A stretch of DNA of 64,000 nt, from assembly GCA_035771165.1 (NCBI GenBank), contig JAWNZC010000470.1, forward strand, positions 3,634,501 to 3,698,500, read 5' to 3'. Position numbers and translations under genes: made by a program. The notes beneath the pieces are model-generated. The model was not told the DNA's origin, did not search any database, and worked only from the letters and a program-made list of their open reading frames with translations. The DNA comes from Paragorgia papillata. Its lineage: Eukaryota; Cnidaria; Anthozoa; Scleralcyonacea; Coralliidae. Shown piece by piece: positions 10,797-24,500 of this stretch; within the stretch, counting starts at the first letter, position 1, and each line of letters starts with the position of its first letter.

Positions 10797-11587
10797 TTTT
10801 ATTTATATGTGACTATACCAAGCGACTTGAATCGAAAACAAACTTAAATAGTCATGATGGTTAACATGTGCATCTGTCCATTTGGAAAGTGTCAACTTAT
10901 AGGTTTCTACCTCCTGACAGCAATATTTAATCTATCTTAATTTGTCTCTTATAAAATTTATTAATCCCCTATCTTGTTTAGTGTATAGTCTCTTTCGCAG
11001 CCGTTTCAATATTAATCACTAGCTCCAAGAAGAGACTCAATCCAATATAACTATACAAAATATATTGAGTAAATTTATCCTAATTATAAACTTGATCGTA
11101 GTTTAGGTTTAGGCACGGTCAAGGTGATCAAGCTTAGGATTATGGTAAATTGACTCTTAGTGGATTGGTAGAAGTTAGGTGGGATGACTCTGTGAGACCT
11201 TTCCCAAAGATTGAGCGAAGTGCAACTTTACTGCCTACTGCGCGTCTCCCAAGCTTCTTTAGCCGACTGTGGTCCATAAAGTTTCCAGACTATTACGGCC
11301 TTTGGGGTTCGTCAATTGGTAAACCCCCCGCGTGAGATTAGGATAGCCTTCTGCAGAGAAGGCTATTTTGATGTAAAACTATAAATAGAACCATCTTAAC
11401 CGTTTGCTTCTGGCCAGTGCCCAGTGCCCACGCTTACATGTGTGACATATATGAGCCTACGGCAAACACGTTTAGCGGTTACCACTGCGAAAATTAAACA
11501 TGGCGGTTCATTTGAACGACATTTTAATAGTTATGTAGTTAAAAGAAGAACATTAATGTAAGTAAAGCATACTTGATCACGTTTATT

Positions 11588-14500
11588 ATGAATTTTTTAA
11601 ACGACACGGAGCCTGATTCGTCATTGTTGACACCAAGTTCAACGAGAAGTCCTTTGAGCCACGAAGAAGTTCAGAGACAAAAATCAAAAGCGGATGAAGT
11701 CACATGGTTCACGCACGGTGTAAGTGCACGTTTTTTCTTTCTATTTTCTTTTGAGTGTTGTTTAGAATATATGATATTTGTCTGATAAACTGTTTATACA
11801 GAATGAATTTGTGTTTTTCTCTGACCGGTGAATTAATACAGATCGTCAGAATTATTAATTTGTATTGGGCTATTACATTTAATATGCGCACCCCCCCCCC
11901 CCCTGTTGAGGACCTAGCTTTTGTTAAAACACCCTGAAGAACTAAGATTTTGATCCACCCCTAAGTAATTCCTGGTGTCCTCAACTCTAGTGTATTACCT
12001 TCTTCCATATACAATGCAAGTTCCAACTAAAGTATGGAATATATCAATATACTGTACAAGGGCTCATATGCACATACAAAATAACATTAATTAAATCATG
12101 TTTAAATTAACTACATACAAAATATTAGACTAATTATTAATTATTCTGTATTTTGAATCATCAAAAGCCCCCTTATCTTGTATATACATATATATATAAT
12201 TATATATATATATGACGAGCATGTGTGATTTTGTTCACGGAATGTCGGAAAGTGCTCAATACCATAAAGGTAGAGCAAATATAGTATAGTTTAAGTGGGC
12301 TTACCTCAAAATGTTGAGTGTTGCAACTGTCAGTTTCACGCGTTTCCCCGTGTGAAACTGACAGTTGCAGCACTCAACATTTTGAGGTAAGCCCACTTAA
12401 ACTATACTATATATATATGTATATATATAGTATAGTTTAAGTGGGCTTACCTCAAAATGTTGCAAAAATTGAACTACACTAACTACTCATCAAACTCTGC
12501 AACAGCAATGTACAGTATACGGTAATCTTACTCTATTTTAAATTATTTTATTTTATTTTAATTTTTTCCTTATATCTACTAACACTAGGAATTTGTCCAG
12601 CGTAGTGGAGCTAGTATTGTGTGGTTTTTGTTCCTCCTTCCAACAATCTGTATCTTGTATCTAGCAGTGGTGTCATTTAGCATATTGCATCCCATTACTT
12701 GGATAACAGGTACAAATAATTTTAATTATTACATTTAAAATGTGTCTGGCAATATAGTGTAATCAATCTCACAGTGTAGCGTAATCAGTCTCACAGTGTA
12801 GCATACTCAATCTCAAAGTGTAGCGTAATCAGTCTCACAGTGTAGCGTAATCAGTCTCACAGTGTAGCGTAATCAGTCTCACAGTGTAGCGTAATCAATC
12901 TCAAAGTGTAGCGTAATCAGTCTCACTGTAGCGTAATCAGTCTCACAGTGTAGCGTAATCAGTCTCACAGTGTAGCGTAATCAGTCTCAAAGTGTAGCGT
13001 AATCAGTCTCACAGTGTAGCGTAATCAGTCTCAAAGTGTAGCGTAATCAGTCTCACAGTGTAGCGTAATCAGTCTCAAAGTGTAGTGTAATCAGTCTCAC
13101 AGTGTAGCATAATCAGTCTCACAGTGTAGCATAATCAATCTCACAGTGTAGTGTAATCAATCTCACAGTGTAGCGTAATCAGTCTCAAAGTGTAGCGTAA
13201 TCAGCCTCACAGTGTAGTGTAATCAGTCTCACGTGGTAACGTAATCAGTCTCACAGTGCTGAGTGTAATCAGTCTTAAAAACAATAGAAAGTAGCAGGGT
13301 AAAGATTGTAGATTATATACTGTAATTATAATAATGATGTTTTAAATTTAGTTGAACTTTTCTGTTTTTAGATATAATATCAAATGTGTTTTCATTATGG
13401 AATCTGTTTATTTACATATTTATCTTTGGAACCATGATGATACCTGTTGTCTTGATAGATATAAAGATTTGCCCAGGTAACATGATTTAGGAATACTGGT
13501 GTTCAAATCTAACAACGTCGTCTATCAATTAGTACCGGCTAATACCACATGTGAGTGTATACTGCATGTCACAATGTGCCCTGTCATATTTAACCCTTCC
13601 ACAAACAGTCGACTTGCATGAAAATTGGTCCGTTACTTTTTGATATATGTAATGTTTGATGTGCTTATTTAAACTGAAAATATATGCAGAGCTGTACTGT
13701 ACCAGGTTTACCATCATGGTGTACCGAAGCATTTAGTACTCAACTAGTTAAACGTTACCATAGGATGAGAGTAAGTTCTGCTTGTTTAGGATTAAGGTTA
13801 GGGTTGTTTTTTCTATTTTATTTTTATTTACAAGATAAGCCCAAAGGGCAGGTGTATAGTGTTACAATAGGACACAGAGTCCTCTCCAAGATAACAACAC
13901 CCAGAATCTACATACAATAAAAACTAATTAATACAGCAATTACAGTCAAAATGGAAATACCTTCCCACATCCGCTTCTGTAGTTTGTTGTGTAGCACTGT
14001 ATTTCTGTAGTCCCTACTGAAGCGTGAGGAAATTTTTTTGTCAAAAAATGTGATTAAAAAGTATAATTTAGCTTTCATGGAATTTAATCATAATATAACG
14101 AATGTTTCTCTCAAATCGATACTAACAAACAAATATAAATCAAGAATATTAGCAACTTTTATCACTAGATTTTTGTCACATTTCTGTAGCGGCTACAGAA
14201 ATACAGTAATACACAACAAACTACAGAAGCAGAAGTGGGAAGGTTATATTTCCATTTTGACTGTAAAGGTTTAGCAACAGCCAAGATCTTAATTTAGTTG
14301 GACCATTTCTCTACAACACAGTAACAAACTGTACTGTAATTATATTAAATGACGTGTAGTTTTTATAAAATGTAGTACTGTATGGATAGACATTTGATGA
14401 ATTTCAGTCCACTAAACACATTCACGACTGGTTTTGAAATATTTGCAGTAGAATTCGGTTTGAAGGGCCTTCGCTCGAAACGTTAGACACGTACCGTATA

Positions 14501-17500
14501 CATTCTCTGTTTCTGCATATCAAACCTTACTATATTCGATTGTAGTTTTATGTATATATTTTTGTAATTTAATCTTATGTAGTTGAAGTAAGATTTGGAT
14601 TGACCAGGATGGCAGCTGTTGCATCATTTTTTACCGTGAAGCATTTATGTCAGTTGATATTTTGCACGCTTAGTGGTTCTTTTGGTAGTTGTTGGGCTTC
14701 TTCATTGACCTATTCCGAGTATGGGACATTTACACAGAATTGTTCGAGGTATGTCAGTACCTAATCTGGCTATCCATGTCTAGAAATGTGATATAAATGG
14801 GATGCTGTCAACCTCGTACCCACGGCCATTTATAGGGAACTGGGCCAAGATGGTGAATAAAAACAAAATGGTGGGAACAAATGGCCCTGGTGGAGGCTAG
14901 CTCAAAATGCGCATGTAGTATATTGCACATTTTTTAAACTAGACCTCAGTCCTTTATACAGTAAATTATTCCTAATTACACCTAATTATTGCATGGTTTA
15001 AAATATAATTTTCCACGCCGTGGGCAAGACCAACCTGACAAGGCCAAAATACAATTTAAAAAAAAAAAATACAAAATCAAACCATCTAATTTATGCAATA
15101 AGTTCTTGACCAATCAGAGGCTGAGATAGCCTAGCCTCCACCAGGGCCATTTGTTCCCACCATTTTGTTTTTACTCACCATCTTGGCCCAGTTTCCCCAC
15201 AAATGACCCTGGGTACTAGGTTGGGGATGCTGTATTTTCTCTGTTAAGTTTATCTTCTTAGGGTACTTATTATTTTAGGCCATCAAGAGGAGCTAATTAT
15301 TAAGGGAGGGGCGTATTTACTGTATTTTCCCATGTCAGAATAAGAAAGAACCCGGAATTTAAAACCAATTATAGTTGATTTTCTATTAATTGAAGAGTTA
15401 TTGTAGACAGAAAATACAACATGCGAAAATGGGGGCGTATTAAATATAAGTGCATGACGAATCGAATACATTTACATACAGTAATTTGTAATGTTGTTCT
15501 GTCTAATGGCAGACACTTTGATTACTGTCTACTCGTCAGAGAAAAACATGTCAGCCAACTTGGGTATCTTATTTAAGCTATTATCACCAAAGCAACCAAA
15601 ACGTTGTGTCTTTGTAATTTTATTTTGTTTTTTATCAGATAATTTTACACATCAAAGGAAAACCTATATAAACTGACTACATAAATACCAAAATGCATCA
15701 TTATATACACGCATAGCCTCAACTTCATTCTATTGAATCTGTTATGTTTTACTCATTATTTCAGGCTTTTGTCTGTTTTCAATAGAAAAAGAATGAAGTT
15801 GAGACTGTGAATGATGCATTGTGGTATTTGTGCAATTGGTTTATATAGAGAATAATACATGGACGTGCGGAAATATGAAATTTATTTCGAGTGTCGACCA
15901 GGATATCTCACGATTGAGCGAAGCGAACGAGTGACATAATCCTGTTCAATACGAGAAATAAATTTCATATTTCCAAGCATCCATGTATTGTTCTGTTTAT
16001 TATATAAAAAAATTGTCCTATTGCCACTTGCAAAAATCGCATTAAACTATAATGCTGATTCAGCGATAATCGTCACATGTGCGATTATCATAAATAATCG
16101 CACATGTGAGATTATCACTTTTAATAGTGGTGGAAAAATCAATAAAACACTCTATTTTATATAATAAAAGACAGCCTTAAAGGACATTGGCAATAAAAAT
16201 TAAGTTTGTTTAATTTGAAAGAACTCGTGAAATTGTAATAGAAGATCTTTTACAACTTTTTCGCGTCTTTCTTCGTTTGCAAGATATTTCAATTTGTTTA
16301 ATATGTAAATGAGATGGGCTCTGACGTCAGGAGCATGGTACAGTATTTTTTTACACAAAGCAAAATCACTTATGAAATTTTTAGTGTCACAAGGCGGTTT
16401 TATGTGCACAGTTTCAAGTGATTTCGTTGAACAAATTTAGAGATATAACTGATTTTGCTACGTGTGAAAATACTGTACCCTGCTCCTGACGTCGGAGACC
16501 ATCTCATTTACATATTACACAAATTGAAATATCTTGAAAACGAAGAAAGATACGAAAAAATTGTAAAGGATCTTCTTCTATTACAATTTTAAGAGTTCTT
16601 TCAAATTAAACAAACTTAATTTTTGTTGCCAATTCCATTTAATCTTATTTGTTTTGTATGTTTCTGAACTAGTCTCTGTGAAGGTGAATCATCAGCTTGT
16701 TTAAATGAAAAATCCTTGTTCTTGTTGGTATTTGGGACTATTCTGGTAAGGTCATAAACTCATAGTAAAATGTTAAATATTAAATTGTGAAGTTCATTTA
16801 TTTTATGCTAAATATATACAACCTTTTTTTCGCAGAGAGCTGAATTGATATTTAATTTTATGCGATATTTAAAACATGAGCAGCGGTGTTTTATCAGATT
16901 TAAAACACGAGGCAATAGTCAAGTTTTAGATCTGATAAAACATGTACTGCGAATGTTTTGAATAGCTTAAAAAACGAACCATTTGGTAAGTTCATTGGCG
17001 TAGTAAGTTTGAAAAATAACGTTGTCTAAGCCGAGAAAATCAAAGCTATATTTAACGTAAAGCAGAGGATTTTTTATATAAAAGCCACGGACATGGTACT
17101 GATTTCCTTTGTGTTTTTCCAATATGAAATGAATTATTAATTAAGTTTTCAATAACGATTCTCAAATCATTAGTAATTCATAAGATAAAAACAAAGGAGA
17201 TCAGTACCGAGACGGAGTTTGGATATATGATCAAACACTTGCATAAATTAAGCCAACGTTCATCTCAAATTGTTCTTAAAATACTGATTCATTTGAGAAG
17301 CTATACCAAACACTCGAAAGTTGTGTTTGATCTGATATCAAAACACCTCGAAGTTAGTTAAAAAATCTCGGCTCCACCTTGGTTTTTTAACACACTTCTC
17401 CGTGTTTGATATCAGATCAAACACTCCTTTTCGTGTATGATGTATTACATAAAAATATTTGACAAAATACAACATTATTTTTGTTTGTCGTTAGGTGGCA

Positions 17501-18494
17501 TTACTAACTTCTTTCTGTTTTTAGGGCATTGTCTATTCGATCGTATTTTTTCAAGAAAAGCATCATCAAATAAAGTTTCCAGTTGTACAGGTGTGGTTTT
17601 GTGCTTCGCTAAGTTAAACGCAACACGAATCTACTGAAATTAGAATTACTTTGCAAAACACTACCCTACTTGACTTCCGATCCCCTCCTTGACTTATATA
17701 TTATTATGCTTTCAGCAAGAAAGGATCTTCAGGGTAAAGGCATGTTTGTTCCCATGTTTCTGGCAAGCCGTTATAATTTGTCTTAAGGTAAATCAAAATC
17801 AACTACATGTATTTTTAAAATAAAGCATTATTATTATTTTTTAAAGCGAATTACAGTAAGTTTAGTGCAAATTAGAGTTGGTGTTTTTATGTGGTTGTAT
17901 CTCTGATACTGTATACATTTTTTTGAAAACTGCTGCCGATGAATTTATCATTATTAGCATGAACTTCGCAGGTGAATAGTGGTTTTTATGCAATCTGATT
18001 GGTTCTTTAATCTCGGGATATTCTGCACTATTCGTCTGCGGGTAAAACAAAATGGCTGTCAGTTTTGCTTTGTTTTCTGAAGCAGGAGATTTTGTTGATA
18101 AATAAGGCTGATGTAGTAGAATAATAGAATAACGAGAAAAGTTAACAAAATTTTAAAATTAATTAGAAAAGTGACCATAGGACTGTTTCTTTAGCCTTTT
18201 CTAACAATTAATATATCTGAAAGGTGTCAAAACTGTTTTATCGACTGCACCAGCAGTCCATGTCTTGCATTAAAATACGGAAGAAAACAGGATTGGTAAA
18301 ACTTGTTATTTCATTGATGAGGTATATATGCTAAAACAATGATTCATTTCAGTGTCAGTGTCTCAGTGGATAGTGTAGATATTTAACTCCACTTAGGTGA
18401 ATAATTGATAATAGATCTACGGGTTGTATATGTGTGCAGTGGCGTAGTGGCAAGTTTCAGGCTGGGGTGGCCAGATTAGCTTTGGCGCCCCCCG

Positions 18495-18542
<48 letters not shown>

Positions 18543-21500
18543 GAAAGAAAAAAGACATTACTGTATTTGATAAATGATCACATTTTTTGTTTTAAAATAA
18601 CTGAAGTAGCAATATATAATATTACAACAAACAACGGGTTCTCTCAAAGACCACGCCAATGCAAGCGGCGAAGTAGCGCCAAACCTCTAGGGGGGTCCGG
18701 GGCAACACAAAAGATTACAGATTTCAGATCTTTATATCCCCCCATTGAAGACCTAGCTATACACTTTTGGCGCCCCTTCTGCAACCCCAGCTGGCCCTTG
18801 GCCCCCCGGCCCCCCTGACACCACGCCACTGTATGTGTGTATGCATGCAGCCCATACATGACTGCATGCGAGTTTGTAAATTGTCTAATTCACCAAATTC
18901 TATATTGGTATTAAAGACTTTGTCCTGCTTGTTTTTGAATTTGAAAACAAAAATCAAATAAAAAAAGTGCCACTCGGTGTAATTGGTGAACCAGATTTTG
19001 ATAAGGTTTGCAAAACGTTGTATTTTCTATCAGCTGTCTAAATAAGCAAATAATGCGTTTTTATTTTACAGAGCCTACAGATATGTTACCCCTTGTATTT
19101 TTTGTTTGGTAAGGTTATTTTAAACATTTTAAATATCTTATTTGTCTTCTTCACAAATTTACTGCGGATTTTTGGTTGAGTTTGAGACTAGAAAATGTTA
19201 TTGGCGAGTTGGGTACGCATTATATTGGCAGGCTCCACTCAAAGCCAGCATGAAACACGCGCTGCCTCTGCCTCAGTATTTTACGCGCTGACACTGCCTC
19301 AGTATTTTGAGGGGAGCCCGCCAGGATCATGCGCGCGCAACACTTGGCATCTTGTTAATGGTCAAAATACTAAAACATTCAAATTTCCAAGGGGAGTGTT
19401 TCAGATTGCTTTTAACAACGCAACAATCCTACTTTTCAATAAATTCTCTGTCTCCAGGCTGAACCGAAAAGCGCTGCAGTAAAAAAATTAAAAGTTTGAA
19501 CGTTAAGAATCTCATGGACTGTTTCATTTGATTTTGCTAATTACTACTTATAATTTGTTGTTACTTCTAAAGGATTTTTTGCCAAACACGGTGTTCGTGT
19601 AATTACTGGATTTGAGAGAGATAGGTAATGTTATGTAAGGACTTTCTATAGCCGTAACTTTGGAACAAGTATAGGAATACAACGACATGCACGAACTACA
19701 ACAACAACGGCGGGAATATTATATGTGGTTCAATTTATTTAGTTTAAGTTAACTGCAGATGTTGTTAGCCAGCGGTCTTCTCCTTCATAGTTCTTGGGGA
19801 GTCCCAAGTTCTTAAGAAGTCGAAGGGCGCGCACGAGTGTCACCCACGCTTGTGAGCACTTCGCTACAGCATTGGCACATTTCTGCTCGTTGGTCGCTCT
19901 TGCTTGCTGATTTCAGCTAGCATTGCTTTAATATAAACGTTATTATTGCTATACAGCTTTGCAGCTGTGGATTGGTCTGCCTTGGCAGAGTTGTCATGGT
20001 GACCTCTTACTGCTTCCAATCTTATCCAGAACCCAGGATTGCTCAATTGCTTGCTCATTGCTTAGCTCGATTGCTATGGCTAGCTTGCTTACTAGCCTTT
20101 GCTACCTATGGCACCTACCTCAAACTTCAACGAATATCTAGCAGTTAACACCACTATACTGGACACTTAGTACAGCAGCAATTTCAGAGAAACATTCAAA
20201 CAACTATAACAATACTGATGTTATATATATGACAGACGCCTAACAAACAGTGCACTAAAAAGCCCTGAAGAAACATTCAGTCATGCATGTTGTAAGAATC
20301 CGGAGGAAAAGTTTTACTTTTTTAGCCAAAACGGTATACATGCATGTACATCTATATGGATGTAGTTGGCACAACAGAGCTCAACAAAATGTACTATTTA
20401 AACCTTCTACAATTCGAATTATCTTTCTAACAGCTTTTACAATTATTTTTCCAGTTGTTACTATTCAATGAAAGAATTGAGTTGTTTCTGTAAGCATTAC
20501 CCGTTGGTCAGTATTGACTTAACCCGATGGTCTATTATTCACACCATAAATTCCACACACGTTGGTCTTCAAAACGAAGATTTATTTTATATTTTTGTCT
20601 AAAGTATTGGTTTTTAAGAATTTGCTTTTTATCTGCGGGAATAACAGCACCACCAACCCCACTACTACCACCATGCACCACCACCATCAATACCACTAAC
20701 AACAACGACATCAACGACAATTGCATGCAGTAATTGTAATCAATTGCAATCATCTGATTCCAGACAATCGCTTCCTCTGGACTCAATTTATGGACTTCTG
20801 GATATTCGTTTGTTTTGGTTTTGTTTCGTAACTGGGACACTGGTTGCGTATCTGTGGATTTTGGCCAATAAATTGTTTATCATCTTTCAAACTGAGGTAC
20901 TATAATTTTTTAGTACAGTACGCGCATATATTTTATAGACACCCAAATAAATACAAAGATTTTTTATCTTACATGCATCTACTTGTACTGTATTCAGAAG
21001 CGTAGAGATTAAGTTTAATCTAGCTTGAGTTTCCAGTAATATAAAATGAACTCTAACGCATACAGAAGACATTTTGTCCGGTGAGTCATTTTGAAATTTT
21101 CTGGAAGCTGAAGATGTTAGTTTCTACTCGACGTGAACGAATTGTGCCGGACAAGTTGAGCTAGAAGATTTTTTGTCACCGCGGCTGGAACTCGAACATG
21201 CCATCTTCGGTTCAATTAGCAAATTAGTAACATTAGTAGCGTAACTTTTTAGTTTTGTTTTTTTTGTTTCCTGCGTATTCTTTCTGCTTAGGATTCATTT
21301 TCCAATCATTTTTACTGTTCAAGGTTCTCCGGTTTCCCATTCAAGCGACGTTCACCGAACATTCAGACCAGAGTCTTCCTGTTGTACTGAAGTGTCAAAC
21401 AGTACCTCTCCTCAAGGTTTGCTGAATTTTCTCTTTATTTTAGTGTTGTTTTTATTTCCTTTGACACAAGTAGTGCGTTAGTGCATATATACATGTTCAA

Positions 21501-24500
21501 GCTATTTGTCTGGACGAGTTTAATCTTGAGAAAGTTTGTTGGTGATTGTGCATCCGGTTTCTTTATTAAATTATGGATATTCTTCACTTGATACTATCAC
21601 TACCACTACCCACCACTACAACCACCACTACAACTACCCACCACTACCACTACCCACCACTACCACTACCCACCACTACCCCCACTACCCACCACTACCC
21701 ACCACTACCACCACTACCATTACCCACCACTAGCACTACCTACTTCTACCACCACTACCTACCACTACCCACCACTACCACCATCACTACCCACCACTAC
21801 CACTATACCCCTCACTACCACCACCACTACAACTACCCACTACTACCACCACTACCCACCACTACCCACCACCTTCTACCACCACCACTACGACTATTAC
21901 TGCCACTATCACGACCACCACTCATGCACGACCACTGTTACTACAACTGTCATGCACCACCACCACCACCAGTTTTTCTCAACATTACACATTTGCGCAC
22001 ATGTACTAGTTACAAACAATTTACTTTATTGTGTACTACATGATGAACGCAATTTGTTTTCTCTTTGTTCTTTTTTTTAGTATCTTGCATTTAATGATCT
22101 CTGTCAACTATCACAATTTTCTGCAAAGCGTAGAAAGCAAATATTTTCTCTGAGTATTCCAGGTAAGTATAATTACTCGGGCTACCTATGGTAGGCCGAG
22201 TCTAGGTTTCGGCTTGGTTTTTTGGGTGTCACGATTTTGCATTTTTGCACTTTTTATACTTCCGCTACTATTCATACTTCCGGTCAGTTGTTAGCCGTGT
22301 GATGGGGTGAGGCCGCGAGGCATGTATGTTCTTTGGTTCTTTGCTCCTTTCTCTTTTAGAGTAAGTTGGACAAAAAGTTGAACAGCTTTGCCTTTTGATC
22401 AAGGTGCTCTTGCATGCTGTTGGTAGATTTAGAAACTGACTGGCTGACTTTATAGTTTAATAGTGATCAGATGTGGCTGACAACTGTCTTGATCGTAAAT
22501 ATGTTCACCACTGTGAAGTATGCACCACATTCAGCCTTCGATCTGATCTTCCTCGACCCACTCCCACTCTGCGGACGAGACCTCCGCACTTTGCCAGTAG
22601 CCCGAGCCTGACCCAGGCGTCTTGTTATAACTTTAAGTATACTTCTGAATTGGAAAAGCCCCCAATTAGTACTTGCGACCGATTATTTATTCTTCTTTTT
22701 TCTCAACGACAACTGTGAATTTCTATTGCATGTTTTTATTGCCATTCTTAAAGTAGCTCGTTTCTTTGAGAAGTCGGATTCTGATTCTAATCTTAAAATC
22801 CTACTAGTAACACTATAAATTCGATTCAGACTATTTTTGGATTTCCAGTTTTTGATTATTTTACAGAGCCTTGATCTTAGTGGTAACTTTTGGAGTAAGC
22901 TATTCTATTATAATTGTGATGCTGTTTAATCCAGGCAGACATTCATTTCCAAGAATAGTTGATTATTCTCTTTTGGTATATAAAGTGGAATTTTGTTTTA
23001 TCTATTTACCGATTAAATTACCCTGGTAACGAGAGTACTATAGTAAAAAGAAATCGCAAAAGCGGAAAATCCCAAAGTAATCTACCTGGTATCTACTAAA
23101 TAGATAGCGCGCGCAAACCCGGTCAAGCTCAGACCACGCTGACAAGACTATGATGAGCGCTGAGATACCCCGCATATTTTAAATGAGTGACCGCTGACGA
23201 GCATTGACTCCTTTTTTTACTTTGCCTAAATTACATTTAGCCTCATTAAAAAAATCTCTAATTTTGTTCTTTCTTCTCTTTTTCGTATGATTGCATAATA
23301 TTGTCTACTTTCACGATTTCAGCTCGTTATTCGGTCTTCAGTAGTGTCAAATTCGCAAAATTCATCTTATGAAATCGCTCTGTTTTTTATTTCTATTTTA
23401 GGTGGCCGACCTCTCAATTGGTTATGGATTTCGGATGAATGTCTCACATTATTGAGTGAACTGAAAGAGCGAATAACTTCATATAACCAGAATAGCCATC
23501 CATTTCCTGTGAAGAAAACAGCCGATTCCGTGTCGATAACACCATCAAGAACGTTGAGAGGTATTCAGTAGCTTACCGTGCAAGTTTGGCATTTAAAATA
23601 TGTATATCTCTAAAGCCCCTATTACACTGTGTGATTTATTTTTACCATTTGCAAACATTTTCTGTATTTTACAAGTTGTATGAACAATTGACGGTACCGA
23701 AAAAGATGGCGGCGGTACATTTAACCACAATGCTTTGCGACTTCAAATCAGCTCAAATAACAACTAAACATTGTTTATCATGCTAAGTTGGATTAAGTAA
23801 GCAAGAACTTCATTCCTACCAAAGTTGATCGTTTGAAAACCATATAATTATGCAAGAAACAATATTTACTGCACGCAAAGGATTGTGGTTAAATGTACAA
23901 GTCGCCATCTTTTTCGGTACGGGCAATTGCGTACATTCCTGCGCAACTTGCAATTTTTGCGTATTTTTTGGAAGGGCTTCTACGTTTTTCAGCAATTTAC
24001 AACATTTTTGCATGTTTTAGAACATCTAACACAATTTTTGCAACTTACAACTCATTATTTTACAATCATTACCAATCAAGTGTGAAATCATCGAAATGGT
24101 GTGTGCAGTCTTTCGAAATATTCAAAGTAGTAAAACTTAATTGTGTTTTTGCAAAATTTCTATATTTCGTGGTGGTGTTACTGTTTTATGTTCCAAATGT
24201 TATCAAAAATATGAAATGCAGCGTGGAAGACTGGAGCTAACGTCCAAAACGACCGCGTATAGGGTCAGAAACTGAAGGCCTTCATGTTTGATGAGCTTGT
24301 CAACACTGTACCAAAAGTCGTGGGTTTTCTCCAGGTGCTCCGGTTTTGTCTCACATGGAAAAGTGGATTAGGATTAATGTGTGGCGTCCAGTGGCGTTAT
24401 GCATATGGAGCACTGTGAGAATTACTCTCAATGCATGGGCCGGTCTATCTGAAGGCTGCTGGGTCGGTTCAGAAGGTTATTGGGCCAATTTAGAATGGGA

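Larger units (their letters stand above)
10187..11587. other. Intergenic spacer between the TIR gene and NDC1
   Basis: No coding sequence is recognised. It holds repeat B copy 2 (10286-10390) and the palindromic element 10419-10796, listed separately. A CAAACATGGCGGTTC context near 11497-11510, just upstream of the NDC1 start, resembles a YY1-type promoter or initiator site, which is a guess. No TATA box is evident. Confidence 0.45.

Noticed and set aside
12757..13272. CRISPR-like regular array
   Set aside because: Units are contiguous 22-mers without unique spacers, and the genome is eukaryotic.
13706..13770. Constitutive NDC1 exon
   Set aside because: Inclusion breaks the frame; the family alignment continues directly from 13476 to 14583.
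19864..20058. 64-codon minus-strand frame in an NDC1 intron
   Set aside because: No recognisable family, not spliced to anything, and it lies inside the plus-strand gene; possibly an old repeat.
21292..21323. Upstream acceptor at 21290-21291 for the NDC1 exon ending at 21416
   Set aside because: It gives a frame with an in-frame stop or a wrong phase. The AG at 21322-21323 restores phase 0 and the conserved FPIQATF...QTVPLLK sequence.
21573..22043. 156-codon Thr/His/Pro-rich frame
   Set aside because: Translation of the ACCACTACC minisatellite in an NDC1 intron.
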